Assembly (NCBI GenBank): GCA_022825725.1
Contig: JAJDWE010000065.1
Location: 1 to 64,000 of the forward strand
Direction of reading: 5' to 3'
Source: Gemmatimonadota bacterium
GTDB taxonomy: Bacteria > Gemmatimonadota > Gemmatimonadetes > Palauibacterales > Palauibacteraceae
Length of the DNA: 64,000 nt
Shown: positions 8,809 through 18,387 of the stretch, one piece after another
Layout: each line of letters begins with the position of its first letter
How positions within the stretch are numbered: position 1 is the first letter of the stretch
Position numbers and translations under genes: made by a program
The notes under the pieces: generated by a model
The model's database searches: none
Told to the model about the DNA's origin: nothing
Seen by the model: only the letters and a program-made list of their open reading frames with translations

Positions 8809-9858
8809 GTGACAGTGCAGGTGACGCCGGATTCCATTTCCGAGTCGGAATCAGTTTCGGAACCGCTCGACGTGATCATCGTCGGGGCCGGCCCGTGCGG
8901 GCTCGCCGTGGCGGTGGCCGTGAAGGAGTGCGGGCTCAGCTACGCGATCCTCGACCGCGGGTGCATCACCGAGTCGCTGACCCACTACCCCTCCTACATG
9001 ACGTTCTTCTCCACGGCGGAGCGGCTGGAGATTGGGGACGTTCCGTTCACAATTCCGGAGCCGAAGCCCACCCGGCGCGATGCCCTCGCCTACTACCGGC
9101 ATGTCGTCTCCCACCACGGCATCGGGGTCCGCCAGTATGAGGAGGTGACGGGCATCGAACGGGAGACCGACGGTTTCGCGGTCCACACCCGCGCCCGTGA
9201 CGGACGGGAGGATTGCCTCACCTCCCGGGCCGTGGTCGTCGCCACCGGCGGCTTCGGGGAGCCGAACCGGCTCGGATTCGAAGGGGAGGACCGGCACCGC
9301 CGCGTCATCCACTACTACAAGGAACCCTTCCCCTTCTTCGACCAGGATGTGCTCGTCGTGGGAGGCGGCAACTCGGCGGTGGAAGCGGCGCTGGAGTTGT
9401 ACCGCAACGGCGGGCGCGTCCGCATGGTGCATTTCGCCGAGGTTCTGGACCACGGCGTCAAACCGTGGGTGCGTCCCGATATCGAGAACCGGATCGAGAG
9501 CGGCGAAATCCCCATGCATTGGGGGTCCCGCGTCGCCCGGCTGGGCACGGGGAGCGCGACGATCGTCGAGGAATCCACGGGGGCGGAGACCGGCGTTCCG
9601 AACGATTGGGTGCTCGCGATGACGGGCTGGCGGCCGGACGCGGCGCTGCTCACGGGTCTGGGCGTCGACACAGACGCGGACACCGGAATTCCCGCGCACG
9701 ACCCGGAGACCATGGAGACGACGGTGCCGGGCGTCTACATCGCGGGCGTGATCGCCGCGGGCTTCAACGCCAACAAGATCTTCATCGAGAACGGTCGAGA
9801 GCACGGCGCCCTCATCGCCACCCAGCTGACCGTTCGCCTCGGGGCGGCTGGCCGCTGA
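8809..9858 (+). CDS. ypdA: YpdA-family FAD/NAD(P) disulfide reductase-like protein
   Basis: 349 aa from the GTG at 8809; GTGs at 8815 and 8821 are equally possible. The FAD Rossmann motif is VIIVGAGPCGLAVAVA and the NAD(P)H motif is VLVVGGGNSAVEAALEL. The block ITESLTHYPSYMTFFSTAE and the ending VYIAGVIAAGFNANKIFIENGR are characteristic of YpdA, the bacillithiol disulfide reductase family. Whether this organism makes bacillithiol cannot be judged from the window. The stop at 9858 abuts the stop of the convergent amidohydrolase with no spacer. Confidence 0.88.
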   Translation: MTVQVTPDSISESESVSEPLDVIIVGAGPCGLAVAVAVKECGLSYAILDRGCITESLTHYPSYMTFFSTAERLEIGDVPFTIPEPKPTRRDALAYYRHVVSHHGIGVRQYEEVTGIERETDGFAVHTRARDGREDCLTSRAVVVATGGFGEPNRLGFEGEDRHRRVIHYYKEPFPFFDQDVLVVGGGNSAVEAALELYRNGGRVRMVHFAEVLDHGVKPWVRPDIENRIESGEIPMHWGSRVARLGTGSATIVEESTGAETGVPNDWVLAMTGWRPDAALLTGLGVDTDADTGIPAHDPETMETTVPGVYIAGVIAAGFNANKIFIENGREHGALIATQLTVRLGAAGR

Positions 9859-11292
9859 TCAGTTGTCCGGCTTCAGGACGCTGATGATCGGCGCCACGGG
9901 GAGGGCGTCGAGGTCGACGCGCTTCCCGTCCTTGATCACGGCGTGGATCGACCGGTAGTTGCGGGCCGCCTCCAGCGGATTCGCGTCGAGGATGACGAGG
10001 TCCGCGACCATCCCCGGCTGTAGCGAGCCGATCTCGTCGTCGAGTTCGTAGGCGCGCGCGATGTGGCTCGTGACGGAGCGCAGGATCTCCATCGGCGCCA
10101 TGCCGAGTTCCTCCAGCGCCGCCAGCGCGTTGAAATGGCCCTCGCCCAGCTTCGTCCGCTGGTCCACGGTATCCGAGGCGATCGTGGCGGACTCCGCGAG
10201 CAGCACCGGATGTTTGATGCCCGCGTCCGTCGAGAGAAGCATCGAGACGCCGGCCTCGATCATTCGCGCCTGGTTCTCGCGGCCCACCGTCATGTAGGGC
10301 GTGAGCGTTCCGTCGGGGTTGTGTTCCTGCAGCGCCTCCAGACGCCGCTGCGTGATCGGGAGCACCGAGACGGCGATGTCACGCTCGACGAGCTTCCGCA
10401 TCGTCTCCATCGGAATCGGGACCACGGGACCGGAGATGTCGCCGTGCGTGATGATGTCCACTCCCGCCTCGATCGCCATGTCGAGGCTTTCGACCGACGT
10501 CGTGTGCGTCTGGACGGTCATGCCCGCCCGGTGCCCTTCCTCGACGATCGCGCGCTGCACGCGCTCGGAGAAGGAGATGAAGTACATCTCCACGTGGCTG
10601 CTCGACCCGTACTTGAGGAAGTCGACGCCCGTCCCCGTGTATTCGCGGATCGCGGCGCGCACGGAATCCGGCGTCATCCACATGAGGTCGCGGCCCGTCC
10701 CCCGCTCCCACGCCTCGTTGGTCCGGTTCACGAACGCCTTGCTCACGTGGGCCGCCGCCGCGGCGCGGAAGTCCGCCGACAGGGGCCCGTCGAAGCCGAT
10801 GATGTTGCCGGCGAAGTAGATCCGGCTTCCGGGCGCCTCTCCCTCGTTGATCATCTCGCGCGCCTTGGCCAGCGAGGCCAATGGCCCCCAGGTGTCGAAG
10901 ACGGTCGTCTGCCCCGTCTTGAGCGTGAGTTGCGCGGCCTCCAGCACGATCTCGTGGTAGCGGCCCTCGTACTTGATGAGGGTCTCGAGGTCCAGGTTCA
11001 GGTAGAGGTGGACGTTCGCATCCATCAGCCCGGGGATGACGTACTTGCCCCGCGCGTCGACGACCGGCGTTCCCGCGGGAACGTCCACGGAGCCCGCCGC
11101 CCCGACCGCCGTGATCCGCCCATCCGTCATCACGACGACACCGTCTTCGAGCGGCGCCTCAGCCAGCGGATCGATGACGGTGGCCCCCGTGACCGCGAGC
11201 GTCTGCCCCACAGCGGCCGGGGGGTCTGCGCCCTCCGCGAGCGCCAGGGCAGCCACCAGCAGTGTCAGGGGCCTTGCGAGCTTCCGGGTCAT
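9859..11292 (-). CDS. Secreted amidohydrolase with altered metal motif
   Basis: 477 aa with a signal peptide (PLTLLVAALALAEGADPPAA). It belongs to the imidazolonepropionase-like amidohydrolase group. Expected ligands include the lysine in DFLKYGSSSH, His in QTHTTS and ITHGD, and Asp in LSTDAG. The usual first metal motif DAHVH reads DANVH: Asn93 replaces the first histidine of HxH while His95 is kept. Metal binding at the alpha site may therefore differ. The substrate is unknown. It is divergent from the M24 peptidase gene. Confidence 0.87.
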   Translation of the reverse strand: MTRKLARPLTLLVAALALAEGADPPAAVGQTLAVTGATVIDPLAEAPLEDGVVVMTDGRITAVGAAGSVDVPAGTPVVDARGKYVIPGLMDANVHLYLNLDLETLIKYEGRYHEIVLEAAQLTLKTGQTTVFDTWGPLASLAKAREMINEGEAPGSRIYFAGNIIGFDGPLSADFRAAAAAHVSKAFVNRTNEAWERGTGRDLMWMTPDSVRAAIREYTGTGVDFLKYGSSSHVEMYFISFSERVQRAIVEEGHRAGMTVQTHTTSVESLDMAIEAGVDIITHGDISGPVVPIPMETMRKLVERDIAVSVLPITQRRLEALQEHNPDGTLTPYMTVGRENQARMIEAGVSMLLSTDAGIKHPVLLAESATIASDTVDQRTKLGEGHFNALAALEELGMAPMEILRSVTSHIARAYELDDEIGSLQPGMVADLVILDANPLEAARNYRSIHAVIKDGKRVDLDALPVAPIISVLKPDN

Positions 11293-11455
11293 GTGTCCCT
11301 CCCATGCCTGCAGCGGACGGTCCTCAGGCGGTTCTGAAGACTACACGGGAGATCTTCCCGGAAGAAGGGACTCGGGGGGGCGCTTGAATGTCGGCGATTC
11401 GAGACCGAGGATGGGGCGACGGTCGACAGCGACATCGATTAACGGAGGTCAGGAG
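11293..11455. promoter_or_regulatory. Divergent intergenic region, amidohydrolase / M24 peptidase
   Basis: 163 bp that must hold promoters for both genes. A clear GGAGGT lies seven bases before the M24 start at 11456. No convincing -35/-10 pair was picked out. Confidence 0.4.
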
Positions 11456-12835
11456 ATGAAGACAATCGCGAGCGTCGCGGCCATGGCGCTGACCCTGGGC
11501 GGGATGCCCGGGCTCTCGGCGGTGCCGCTGGAGGGGCAGGCGCGGGACTATCGGCAGGAGCGGCCGTTCGGGACGCTTCGGGAGCAGGCGCGGACGCAGC
11601 AGGCGTGGCTGGCGGAGCGGCTCGAGACGAACCTGCCCATGCTCATGCGGAAGCACGGCGTGGACATGTGGGTCATCGCCATGCGGGAGTACAACGAGGA
11701 TCCCGTCTTCCCCGCCCTCGTCTCCCCCACGACCTTCGCGGCCCGCCGCCGCACCATCTACATCTTCCACGACCGAGGGCCGGAGGCGGGCGTCGAGCGT
11801 CTCGCACTCGGAGGCAGTTCGCAGGGAGGCGTGTACGAAGCCGTGCGCGCCACGGCCACCGCCCCTGACGGACGCCAGGCGGAACTGTGGGGCGCGGACC
11901 AGTGGGACCTCTTCGCCGACATGGTGCGCGAGCGCGACCCGCAGCGGATCGCCGTGAACATCTCGCACGACCACAACTTCGCCGACGGGCTGTCCGCCGG
12001 CGAGTGGGAACAGATGGAGGCCGCGCTCGGCCCCGATCTCGCGAGGCGCGTCGTCCGCGAACCGCTGCTGGCGATCGAGTATCTCGCCATGCGCGTACCC
12101 TCGATGGCGCCGGTCTACCGCCGGATTCAGGCGGTGGTGCACGAGATCATCGGCACGGCGTTCTCGGATGTTGTCATCGTCCCCGGGCAAACCACGACCG
12201 CCGATGTCGTGTGGTGGATGCGCCAGCGCGTACACGACCTGGGGCTCGACTCCTGGTTCCAGCCCTCGGTGTCGGTGCAGCGGCGCGGCGCGGACATGAG
12301 CGGCGTGACGGCGCCGGTGATCGAGCGGGGGGACGTGCTCCACTGCGACTTCGGGCTCGTCGCCCTCGGCCTCGCGACGGACACGCAGCACATGGCCTAT
12401 GTCCTCCACGAAGGCGAGACGGACGCCCCCGCGGGTCTGCGACAGGCGTTGGCGAACTCGAACCGCCTACAGGACATCCTCCTGGAGGAGACGAAGGTCG
12501 GCCGCACCGGAAACGAGATCCTCGCCACGGTCCTCGAGAAAATGCGGGCGGAGGGACTCAACGGGACGATGTACACGCACCCGATCGGCGACCACGGCCA
12601 CGGCGCGGGCCCGCTGATCGGACTGTGGGACTATCAGACGGGCGTACCCGGCCGGGGCGATCCACCCGTGATCCCGGGCATGTGGTTCTCGACCGAACTC
12701 CAGGTGACGACGCCGGTGCCCGAATGGGACGGTCAGCCTGTGCGCATGGCACAGGAGGAAGAAGCGGAGATCACGCTCGACGGCGAGATCCGCTGGGTGC
12801 TCCGGCGGCAGACCGAACTGCATCTGATCCGGTAG
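11456..12835 (+). CDS. Secreted M24 family metallopeptidase (Xaa-Pro aminopeptidase-like)
   Basis: 459 aa, start ATG 11456 after GGAGGTCAGGAG. The N-terminus MKTIASVAAMALTLGGM is a signal peptide, so this is an exported rather than cytosolic pita-bread enzyme. The five metal ligands of M24 can be followed: Asp in HCDFGL, Asp in ATDTQHMAYV, His in IGDHGHGAGPLIG, Glu in STELQVTTP and Glu in EEEAEITLDG. Family members remove N-terminal residues next to proline. The last 65 bp overlap the 3' end of the convergent CoA-transferase gene. Confidence 0.9.
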   Translation: MKTIASVAAMALTLGGMPGLSAVPLEGQARDYRQERPFGTLREQARTQQAWLAERLETNLPMLMRKHGVDMWVIAMREYNEDPVFPALVSPTTFAARRRTIYIFHDRGPEAGVERLALGGSSQGGVYEAVRATATAPDGRQAELWGADQWDLFADMVRERDPQRIAVNISHDHNFADGLSAGEWEQMEAALGPDLARRVVREPLLAIEYLAMRVPSMAPVYRRIQAVVHEIIGTAFSDVVIVPGQTTTADVVWWMRQRVHDLGLDSWFQPSVSVQRRGADMSGVTAPVIERGDVLHCDFGLVALGLATDTQHMAYVLHEGETDAPAGLRQALANSNRLQDILLEETKVGRTGNEILATVLEKMRAEGLNGTMYTHPIGDHGHGAGPLIGLWDYQTGVPGRGDPPVIPGMWFSTELQVTTPVPEWDGQPVRMAQEEEAEITLDGEIRWVLRRQTELHLIR

Positions 12836-14048
12836 CGATGACTGATTCTGCCGCCAGACGCGACACTTCTGCGTCGGAGAGGTCGAGCACATCCGTCAGG
12901 ATCTGTCGGGTGTCGCGGCCCAGGGTCGGCGCCGGGTGCAGTGGGACGTCGGGGGCGTCGGAGGTGAGGAGCGGGGTGCGGACGAACTGGAGTTCCCCGA
13001 GTCCGTCGTAGTCCACGGTGACCCGCACCCCGCGCGCCTCGAGTTGAGGACACTCGAGCAGGTCATCGGAGGTCTGCACCGGCCCGGCGGGGACGCCCAC
13101 CTCCTGGAGCCGCCGTACGGCCTCGTCGCGGGTCAGTTCGGCGAAGACGGGCCGGACAACTTCGTCTAGGAGCGCGCGGTGCTCGGTGCGCAGGTCGGGG
13201 GAGGCCAGGCGCGGATCCTCCAGCAGGTCCGGGCGGTCCAGCATGCGGCAGAAGCGGCGCCACATGATGTCATCGGGGATCGTGAAGGCCACGTACCCGT
13301 CGCTCACAGGCATCGGCCCACGCGGATAAAAGCCGGGCGGATCGCCCCGCCTCGGCCGCGCCCCGGTGTTGGCGGCGAGCGAGACCATGCGCTCGTTCAG
13401 CGACAGCACGCCGTCGTACATGGCGGAGTCCACGAACTGGCCCTTCCCGGTCACCGTGCGCCGATAGAGCGCCATCGAGATGCCGTGCGCCGCGGCCATC
13501 CCCGCATAGAGATCCGGCATCCCGTAGATCGAGGGCGAGGGCGGCTTGTCGGCGAAGCCGATCATGTGCATGACGCCCCCCATCGCCTCCGCCACCACGT
13601 CGAACGACGGCCAGTCCCCGTACGGCCCCTCCCGCCCCGGCAGGCGCCCGAAGCCCGACACCGCCGCGTAGATCAATCCCGGGTTCAGTTCCGAGAGCGC
13701 CTCGTAGCCGAGCCCCATCCGGTCGACGGACCCCGGCCGCAGGTTCTCGACCACGACATCGGACTTCGCCACCAGGGACCGGTAGAGGTCGCGCCCCTCG
13801 TCGCTCTTGAGGTTGAGCGCGAGCGATTTCTTGTTCCGGTTGTAGGCCATGAACCCGACGCCCATGCGGACGCCGTTCCGCTCGACGAACGGAGGGATGG
13901 ACCGGCGCGGATCCCCCGCACCCGGGCGCTCGATCTTGATGACTTCGGCCCCCGCATCCGCGAGCAGCAGCGAACAGTAGGGGGCGGACATGTACTGTTC
14001 GAGCGCGACCACGCGCACGCCCGCCAGCGGCCGACCGGAGTCGGTCAT
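12771..14048 (-). CDS. CaiB/BaiF family CoA-transferase
   Basis: 425 aa, cytoplasmic. The family III CoA-transferase features are present: N-terminal GVRVVALEQYMSAPYCSLLL, the CoA-binding AEVIKIERPGAGDPRR, NRNKKSLALNLKS and catalytic Asp179 in IYGMPDLYAG. These enzymes move CoA between acids through an aspartyl-CoA intermediate; the acid pair cannot be predicted. It lies 46 bp downstream of the S9 peptidase on the same strand. The tail-to-tail overlap with the M24 gene (65 bp) leaves no room for a terminator. Confidence 0.92.
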   Translation of the reverse strand: MTDSGRPLAGVRVVALEQYMSAPYCSLLLADAGAEVIKIERPGAGDPRRSIPPFVERNGVRMGVGFMAYNRNKKSLALNLKSDEGRDLYRSLVAKSDVVVENLRPGSVDRMGLGYEALSELNPGLIYAAVSGFGRLPGREGPYGDWPSFDVVAEAMGGVMHMIGFADKPPSPSIYGMPDLYAGMAAAHGISMALYRRTVTGKGQFVDSAMYDGVLSLNERMVSLAANTGARPRRGDPPGFYPRGPMPVSDGYVAFTIPDDIMWRRFCRMLDRPDLLEDPRLASPDLRTEHRALLDEVVRPVFAELTRDEAVRRLQEVGVPAGPVQTSDDLLECPQLEARGVRVTVDYDGLGELQFVRTPLLTSDAPDVPLHPAPTLGRDTRQILTDVLDLSDAEVSRLAAESVIATGSDAVRSAAGAPSGSRRRA

Positions 14049-14094
14049 GGGTGGATCTCCCGGGTTCGAGGGATCGAGTGAGGGTCGAGTGGCG

Positions 14095-16143
14095 TCAGCT
14101 CGTTGCCGCCACCGTGCGGTACTTGTCGAACCACGCCACGATGTTCGCGATCTTCGCCATGAGCTGGCTCGGCCGGCGGCTCATGTCGTGCGAGGCACCC
14201 GGCAGCCGGATCACGGCCGTGTCGATCCCGCGCAGCTTCAGCGCGTGGAACATCTGGTACGACTCCGAGAGCGGCGTCCGCAGATCCTCCTCCCCCGTGA
14301 TGATCATGGTGGGCGTCGTCACGTTCCCCACCAGGGAAATCGGGGAGAACTCCCAGTAGGCGTCCGGGTTCTCCCACGGGAGCCCCTCGTAGCGGCTGTG
14401 GTAGTAGCCGTACCAGTTGTCCGCGGTGAGCGTCTTGCTGATCCAGTTCACGACGGGTTTCTGGGACACCGCGGCGCGGAAGCGATCCGTCTTGCCGACG
14501 ATCCAGGCCGTCATGATGCCGCCGGCGCTCCCTCCGGTGACGAAGAGGTTGTCCTCGTCGATGTACCCCCGGTCGATCACGGCATCGACGCCGGAGATGA
14601 GATCGTCGTAGTCCTGCCCCGGATAGTTGTGATAGAGGAGGTCCGCGAACTCCTCGCCGTAGCTCGTGCTTCCGCGCGGGTTCGCGTAGAGGACGACGTA
14701 GCCGGCCGCGGCGAGGAGCTGCATCTCTGCCGAGAAGCGGTCCCCGTAGTTCGAGACGGGTCCCCCGTGAATCTCGAGGATGAGGGGATAGCGCCGGTCC
14801 GGATCGAAATCGGGCGGCTTCACGATCCACCCCTGGACCGGACGACCGTCGAAGGACGAGTCCCACCAGATCTCCTCGACCTCGCCGAGCTGACGGTTCG
14901 CGAGCAAGTCCTCGTTGAGCGACGTGATGCGGCGCACCTCTCCGCCTCTCGAGCCCACGGCGACCTCGCCCGGGGATTCGGGACGCGTCTGGTTGAGCGC
15001 GAAACTCCCGTCGTTGGCCACGCTGAAGGAGCCGCCGCCGTAGGGACGCCCGTAGGACGTGCCTCCCAGGTCCTCCGCCAGCACCTCGAGATCGCCGGCG
15101 AGCGTGGCGAAGCCGACCTTCGAGTTCCCCTCGTCGTCGTACTGGAAGTAGATCCCGCTCCCGTCGGAGGCCCACGCCGGGTTCGATACGCTGCGGTCGA
15201 GATCGCCCGTGAGGACACGCTGCCCGCTGCCATCCAGGTTCATCACCTGCAGTTGGCTCACCTGGTAGGTGCGGGTGCGGTCCTCGTAGCCGACGAAGGC
15301 GATCTGCCGTCCATCGGGAGACACGGTCGGATTCCGGTCGGGTCCGGGGCGATCGGTGAGGGGGCGCACTTCGCCGGTCGCGACCGAGACGATGTAGAGT
15401 TCGGAGTTCCGGTAATCGTGGACCCAGTCCTCGTTCCGGTTCGACGAGAAGACGAGGCTCGCGCCGTCCGGGGTCCACGCGGCGGGGCTCTGGTGCTGGA
15501 AATCGCCCGACGTGACCTGCGTCGGCGTCCCGCCCTCGACCGGAACGATGAAGATGTGATCGAAGCCAAAGTCGAGATAGCCGACGCCGTCCTGCCGGTT
15601 CTTGAAGCGGTCCTCCATGATGGGAGGATCCGCCCACTCCGCCCCGGCGGGCGGCTTCGGCGGCGGGGTGAGGCTCGGCGGTGGATAGGGAACGAGCTTG
15701 TTGAACGCGATGTAGCGCCCGTCCGGCGACCAGCGGAGCCCGCGCGGCGACTCGAGGAGCTGCGTGAGCGTCGCCTCCTCCCCCGTGTCCATCCAGCGCA
15801 CGTGGATCTGGCCGTCGTCCGTGTACGCGATCCGGCTTCCGTCCGGCGACCACCGCGGGGACCCGCCCACGCCCACCCGCCGGTGATCCGACCCGTCGGC
15901 GTTCATGATCCACAACTCGGACTTCTTCGCGTCCCGCATGATGTCCATCGACGTGCGGACGTAGACGACCTGACCGCCGTCGGGCGAGATCCGGGGATCC
16001 GCGGCGTATTCGAGTTCGAACACGTCCATCGGCTCGAACGGGCCCTGCGCGGCCAGCGAATCCGCGGCCAGCGCGCCCGAAGCGGCGAACAGGGCCAGGA
16101 CGAATTTGAGCAACCGCACGTTGAGACGACCTTCTTCACGCAT
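14095..16143 (-). CDS. Secreted S9 family peptidase
   Basis: 682 aa from the ATG at 16143. A GTG 24 bp further in, preceded by GAAGAAGG, is an alternative and would start right at the signal peptide LLKFVLALFAASGALAADSL. Propeller repeats (SPDGSRIAYTD, WTPDGASLVFSSN) fill the N-terminal half. The hydrolase triad is Ser539 in VTGGSAGGIM, Asp620 in TGEEDLRTPL and His652 in GASHDMSR. The GGSAGG nucleophile elbow differs from the GWSYGG type of the first S9 gene, so these are not recent duplicates. It diverges from the D-aminoacylase gene. Confidence 0.92.
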   Translation of the reverse strand: MREEGRLNVRLLKFVLALFAASGALAADSLAAQGPFEPMDVFELEYAADPRISPDGGQVVYVRTSMDIMRDAKKSELWIMNADGSDHRRVGVGGSPRWSPDGSRIAYTDDGQIHVRWMDTGEEATLTQLLESPRGLRWSPDGRYIAFNKLVPYPPPSLTPPPKPPAGAEWADPPIMEDRFKNRQDGVGYLDFGFDHIFIVPVEGGTPTQVTSGDFQHQSPAAWTPDGASLVFSSNRNEDWVHDYRNSELYIVSVATGEVRPLTDRPGPDRNPTVSPDGRQIAFVGYEDRTRTYQVSQLQVMNLDGSGQRVLTGDLDRSVSNPAWASDGSGIYFQYDDEGNSKVGFATLAGDLEVLAEDLGGTSYGRPYGGGSFSVANDGSFALNQTRPESPGEVAVGSRGGEVRRITSLNEDLLANRQLGEVEEIWWDSSFDGRPVQGWIVKPPDFDPDRRYPLILEIHGGPVSNYGDRFSAEMQLLAAAGYVVLYANPRGSTSYGEEFADLLYHNYPGQDYDDLISGVDAVIDRGYIDEDNLFVTGGSAGGIMTAWIVGKTDRFRAAVSQKPVVNWISKTLTADNWYGYYHSRYEGLPWENPDAYWEFSPISLVGNVTTPTMIITGEEDLRTPLSESYQMFHALKLRGIDTAVIRLPGASHDMSRRPSQLMAKIANIVAWFDKYRTVAATS

Positions 16144-16280
16144 CTCTCGACTCCCGGGATCGGACGGTGTCAGGGCCCGAAACATATCTCCCCGATTCGA
16201 CCTGTGGGCAACCGTCGCGTTATCGTTCGCTTCGTCAGCATCCGACGCCAACGTTGCGCCAGTCTCCCGGGGTGATTGAC

Positions 16281-18035
16281 ATGATTCGGTTTACCGCACG
16301 ATGCGCCGCCCTCATGGCCGCGAGCGCCGCCCTCGCGGCGGGCGCCCTCCCGCTCCGGCTTTCCGGTCAGGAATACGACCTCCTCATCCGGAACGGGCGC
16401 GTGATCGACGGCACGGGGAATCCGTGGTTCGCGGCGGATATCGCCATCGACGGCGACCGGATCGTCCGGATCGGAAGGCTCGATGGCGCGACGGCGCGAC
16501 GGGTCGTGGACGCGGCGGGGATGTACGTGTCGCCGGGCTTCATCGACCTGCACTCGCACGCCGACCGAGCCATGACCTCCGGGAACCTGGAGGCGCGGCG
16601 GGCGAAGAGCCTGAACAGCCAGGGCCTCACGACGGTCATCGGCGGGCCCGACGGCCGCAATCAGGCATGGCCCATCAGCGCCGAGATCGCGGAACTCCGG
16701 GAGATGGGACAAGCACTGAACTTCGTCCCCATGGTCGGCCACAGCACGGTGCGCGCCGTGGTGATGGGCGACGACTACGAGCGCCCGGCGACGGAGGAGG
16801 AGATCGCCCGCATGCAGGCGCTCGTGCGCGAGGGAATGGAGTCGGGGGCCTGGGGACTGGGAGCCGGCGTCGAGTACCGCCCCGCCCGCTTCAGCACGCC
16901 CGAGGAAATCTTCGCGCTGGCCGGGGCCGTGGCCCCCTACGACGGCTTTTACGTCGCGCACCAGCGGAGCGAGGCGACGATGCCGCTGTGGGAGCTGCCG
17001 AGCGCGGTGAACGAATGGCCCGTGGACGGAAACCAGGGGCTGGCGGAGACCGTGAACATCGCCCGCGAGACGGGAATCCGCGTCGTGGCGAGCCACCACA
17101 AGGCGCGTGGCCGCTCCAGCTTCGGCCGCTCCGGGCAGGACACGCTGGTCGTGAACCGGGCGCGGGCGGAGGGGCTCGAGGTCTACCTCGACGTCTACCC
17201 GTACGAGACGTTCGGCGGTGGCGCGCGACCCATGATCCCGCGCTGGAGTCTCGTGCACGATACGGTCGACACCAGCGGCGGCAGGGACAGCCCGGTCTAC
17301 GGCAGCGAGGGGATCTTCGACGACGCCCGAGCGCACCTCGAACGCCGCTGGGCGGACCCTGAACTCCGGGCTCTCGTCGCCCGCGACATCGAGTGGATCG
17401 TCGACCACAACGGGGGTCCGGACCGCGTGGTCGTGGTAGGGTATCCCGATTCGACGTACGTCGGCCGGACGCTGGAGGAACTGGGCCAACGCATGGGCGT
17501 GACCTACCAGGAGGTCGTCGTGCACATGGCGCTGGAGGGATACCCCGACGTCCTCGGCGGAGCCTGGACGCGCGGCTACGGGATTCACGACGCGGACATC
17601 ATCAACTACTACCGGCAGGACTACACGGCGACGGCCTCCGACGCGGCCGTGAGCGGCGTCGAGGGCGTGCCCCAGTTCGCCTCGCGGCCCGGTGCGCACC
17701 CCCGCCATTTCGGCGCCTTCACGCGCAAGATCGCTCGTTACGTGAAAGACCTGAAGGCGATCACGCTGCCCTTCGCGATCCGCTCGATGACGGGACTCCC
17801 GGCACGGATCATCGGGCTGGAGGACCGCGGTTTCCTGCGGGAAGGCTACAAGGCGGACCTCGTCGTGTTCGACCTCGAGCGTCTCCGGGACCGGGCCACC
17901 GTGCTCGAGCCGGACCTCTTCAGCGAGGGGGTCGACTACGTGATGGTGAACGGCGTGTTCACGATCGACGAAGGCGAGTTCACCGACGAACTCCCCGGCG
18001 AGGTCATCCTCCGGCCCGGGAACTCAGCGAATTAG
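16281..18035 (+). CDS. Secreted N-acyl-D-amino-acid deacylase (D-aminoacylase family)
   Basis: 584 aa. Signal peptide ALMAASAALAAGALPL, then the amidohydrolase start YDLLIRNGRVIDGTGNPWF. The HxH metal motif is intact in FIDLHSHADRAM. Typical family blocks follow, such as GAWGLGAGVEYRPARFS, VASHHKARG and the C-terminal LPARIIGLEDRGFLREGYKADLVVFD. The enzyme would release free D-amino acids from N-acylated forms outside the cytoplasm, consistent with the many neighbouring peptidases. The stop is followed 17 bp later by the promoter of the toxin-antitoxin pair. Confidence 0.9.
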   Translation: MIRFTARCAALMAASAALAAGALPLRLSGQEYDLLIRNGRVIDGTGNPWFAADIAIDGDRIVRIGRLDGATARRVVDAAGMYVSPGFIDLHSHADRAMTSGNLEARRAKSLNSQGLTTVIGGPDGRNQAWPISAEIAELREMGQALNFVPMVGHSTVRAVVMGDDYERPATEEEIARMQALVREGMESGAWGLGAGVEYRPARFSTPEEIFALAGAVAPYDGFYVAHQRSEATMPLWELPSAVNEWPVDGNQGLAETVNIARETGIRVVASHHKARGRSSFGRSGQDTLVVNRARAEGLEVYLDVYPYETFGGGARPMIPRWSLVHDTVDTSGGRDSPVYGSEGIFDDARAHLERRWADPELRALVARDIEWIVDHNGGPDRVVVVGYPDSTYVGRTLEELGQRMGVTYQEVVVHMALEGYPDVLGGAWTRGYGIHDADIINYYRQDYTATASDAAVSGVEGVPQFASRPGAHPRHFGAFTRKIARYVKDLKAITLPFAIRSMTGLPARIIGLEDRGFLREGYKADLVVFDLERLRDRATVLEPDLFSEGVDYVMVNGVFTIDEGEFTDELPGEVILRPGNSAN

Positions 18036-18052
18036 CTCGTGTCGCTCGACGC

Positions 18053-18081
18053 TTGATAGGCATTATCCATCTGGCTATAAT
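18053..18081 (+). promoter_or_regulatory. Near-consensus housekeeping promoter of the toxin-antitoxin pair
   Basis: TTGATA (18053-18058) and a perfect TATAAT (18076-18081) are separated by exactly 17 bp. The antitoxin ATG is at 18088, so transcription should begin at about the A of the start codon. This would be a leaderless message. Confidence 0.75.
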
Positions 18082-18087
18082 AGCTAT
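18080..18087. promoter_or_regulatory. Palindrome overlapping the -10 box, possible autoregulatory operator
   Basis: ATAGCTAT is a perfect 8-bp palindrome that overlaps the last two bases of the -10 element and abuts the start codon. Phd-type antitoxins repress their own promoters through short palindromes, so this is a plausible site. Confidence 0.5.
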
Positions 18088-18387
18088 ATGAGACGAGCCA
18101 GCGTCAGCGAAGCGAAGAACGCCCTCAGCGGACTGCTGGGTGACGTGCGTCGCGGAGAAGCCGTGTTGATCACGCATCGCGGGAAGCCCGTTGCGCGAAT
18201 CGAACCCTGCCGCGGTGACGACCTGGGTGCCGACCAGCGGGCCGCGGAACTCGTGCGCCGCGGAGTCGCGGCTCCTCCTCGTACCCCTCTGGACGTCGAA
18301 CGTTTTCTGAAAGCTCCCCTCGTACGGCTCACGGCCGGAGCCAGCGCCAGCGATCTGATCGTGGCAGAGCGCCGAGACGACCGGTGA
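18088..18387 (+). CDS. Phd/YefM family antitoxin
   Basis: 99 aa. The N-terminus (RASVSEAKNALSGLLGDVRR then LITHRGKPVARIEP) is the standard Phd/YefM DNA-binding fold that recognises the operon promoter. The C-terminal part, from about residue 60, is the segment expected to wrap the toxin. There is no Shine-Dalgarno; the start is fixed by homology, and the promoter places the 5' end at the start codon. The stop overlaps the toxin ATG (ATGA), the usual coupling for such pairs. Confidence 0.9.
   Translation: MRRASVSEAKNALSGLLGDVRRGEAVLITHRGKPVARIEPCRGDDLGADQRAAELVRRGVAAPPRTPLDVERFLKAPLVRLTAGASASDLIVAERRDDR

Noticed and set aside
13990-16275. Plus-strand open frame of about 760 codons
   Set aside because: Antisense to the S9 peptidase with an intact triad; no domain in the mirror translation.
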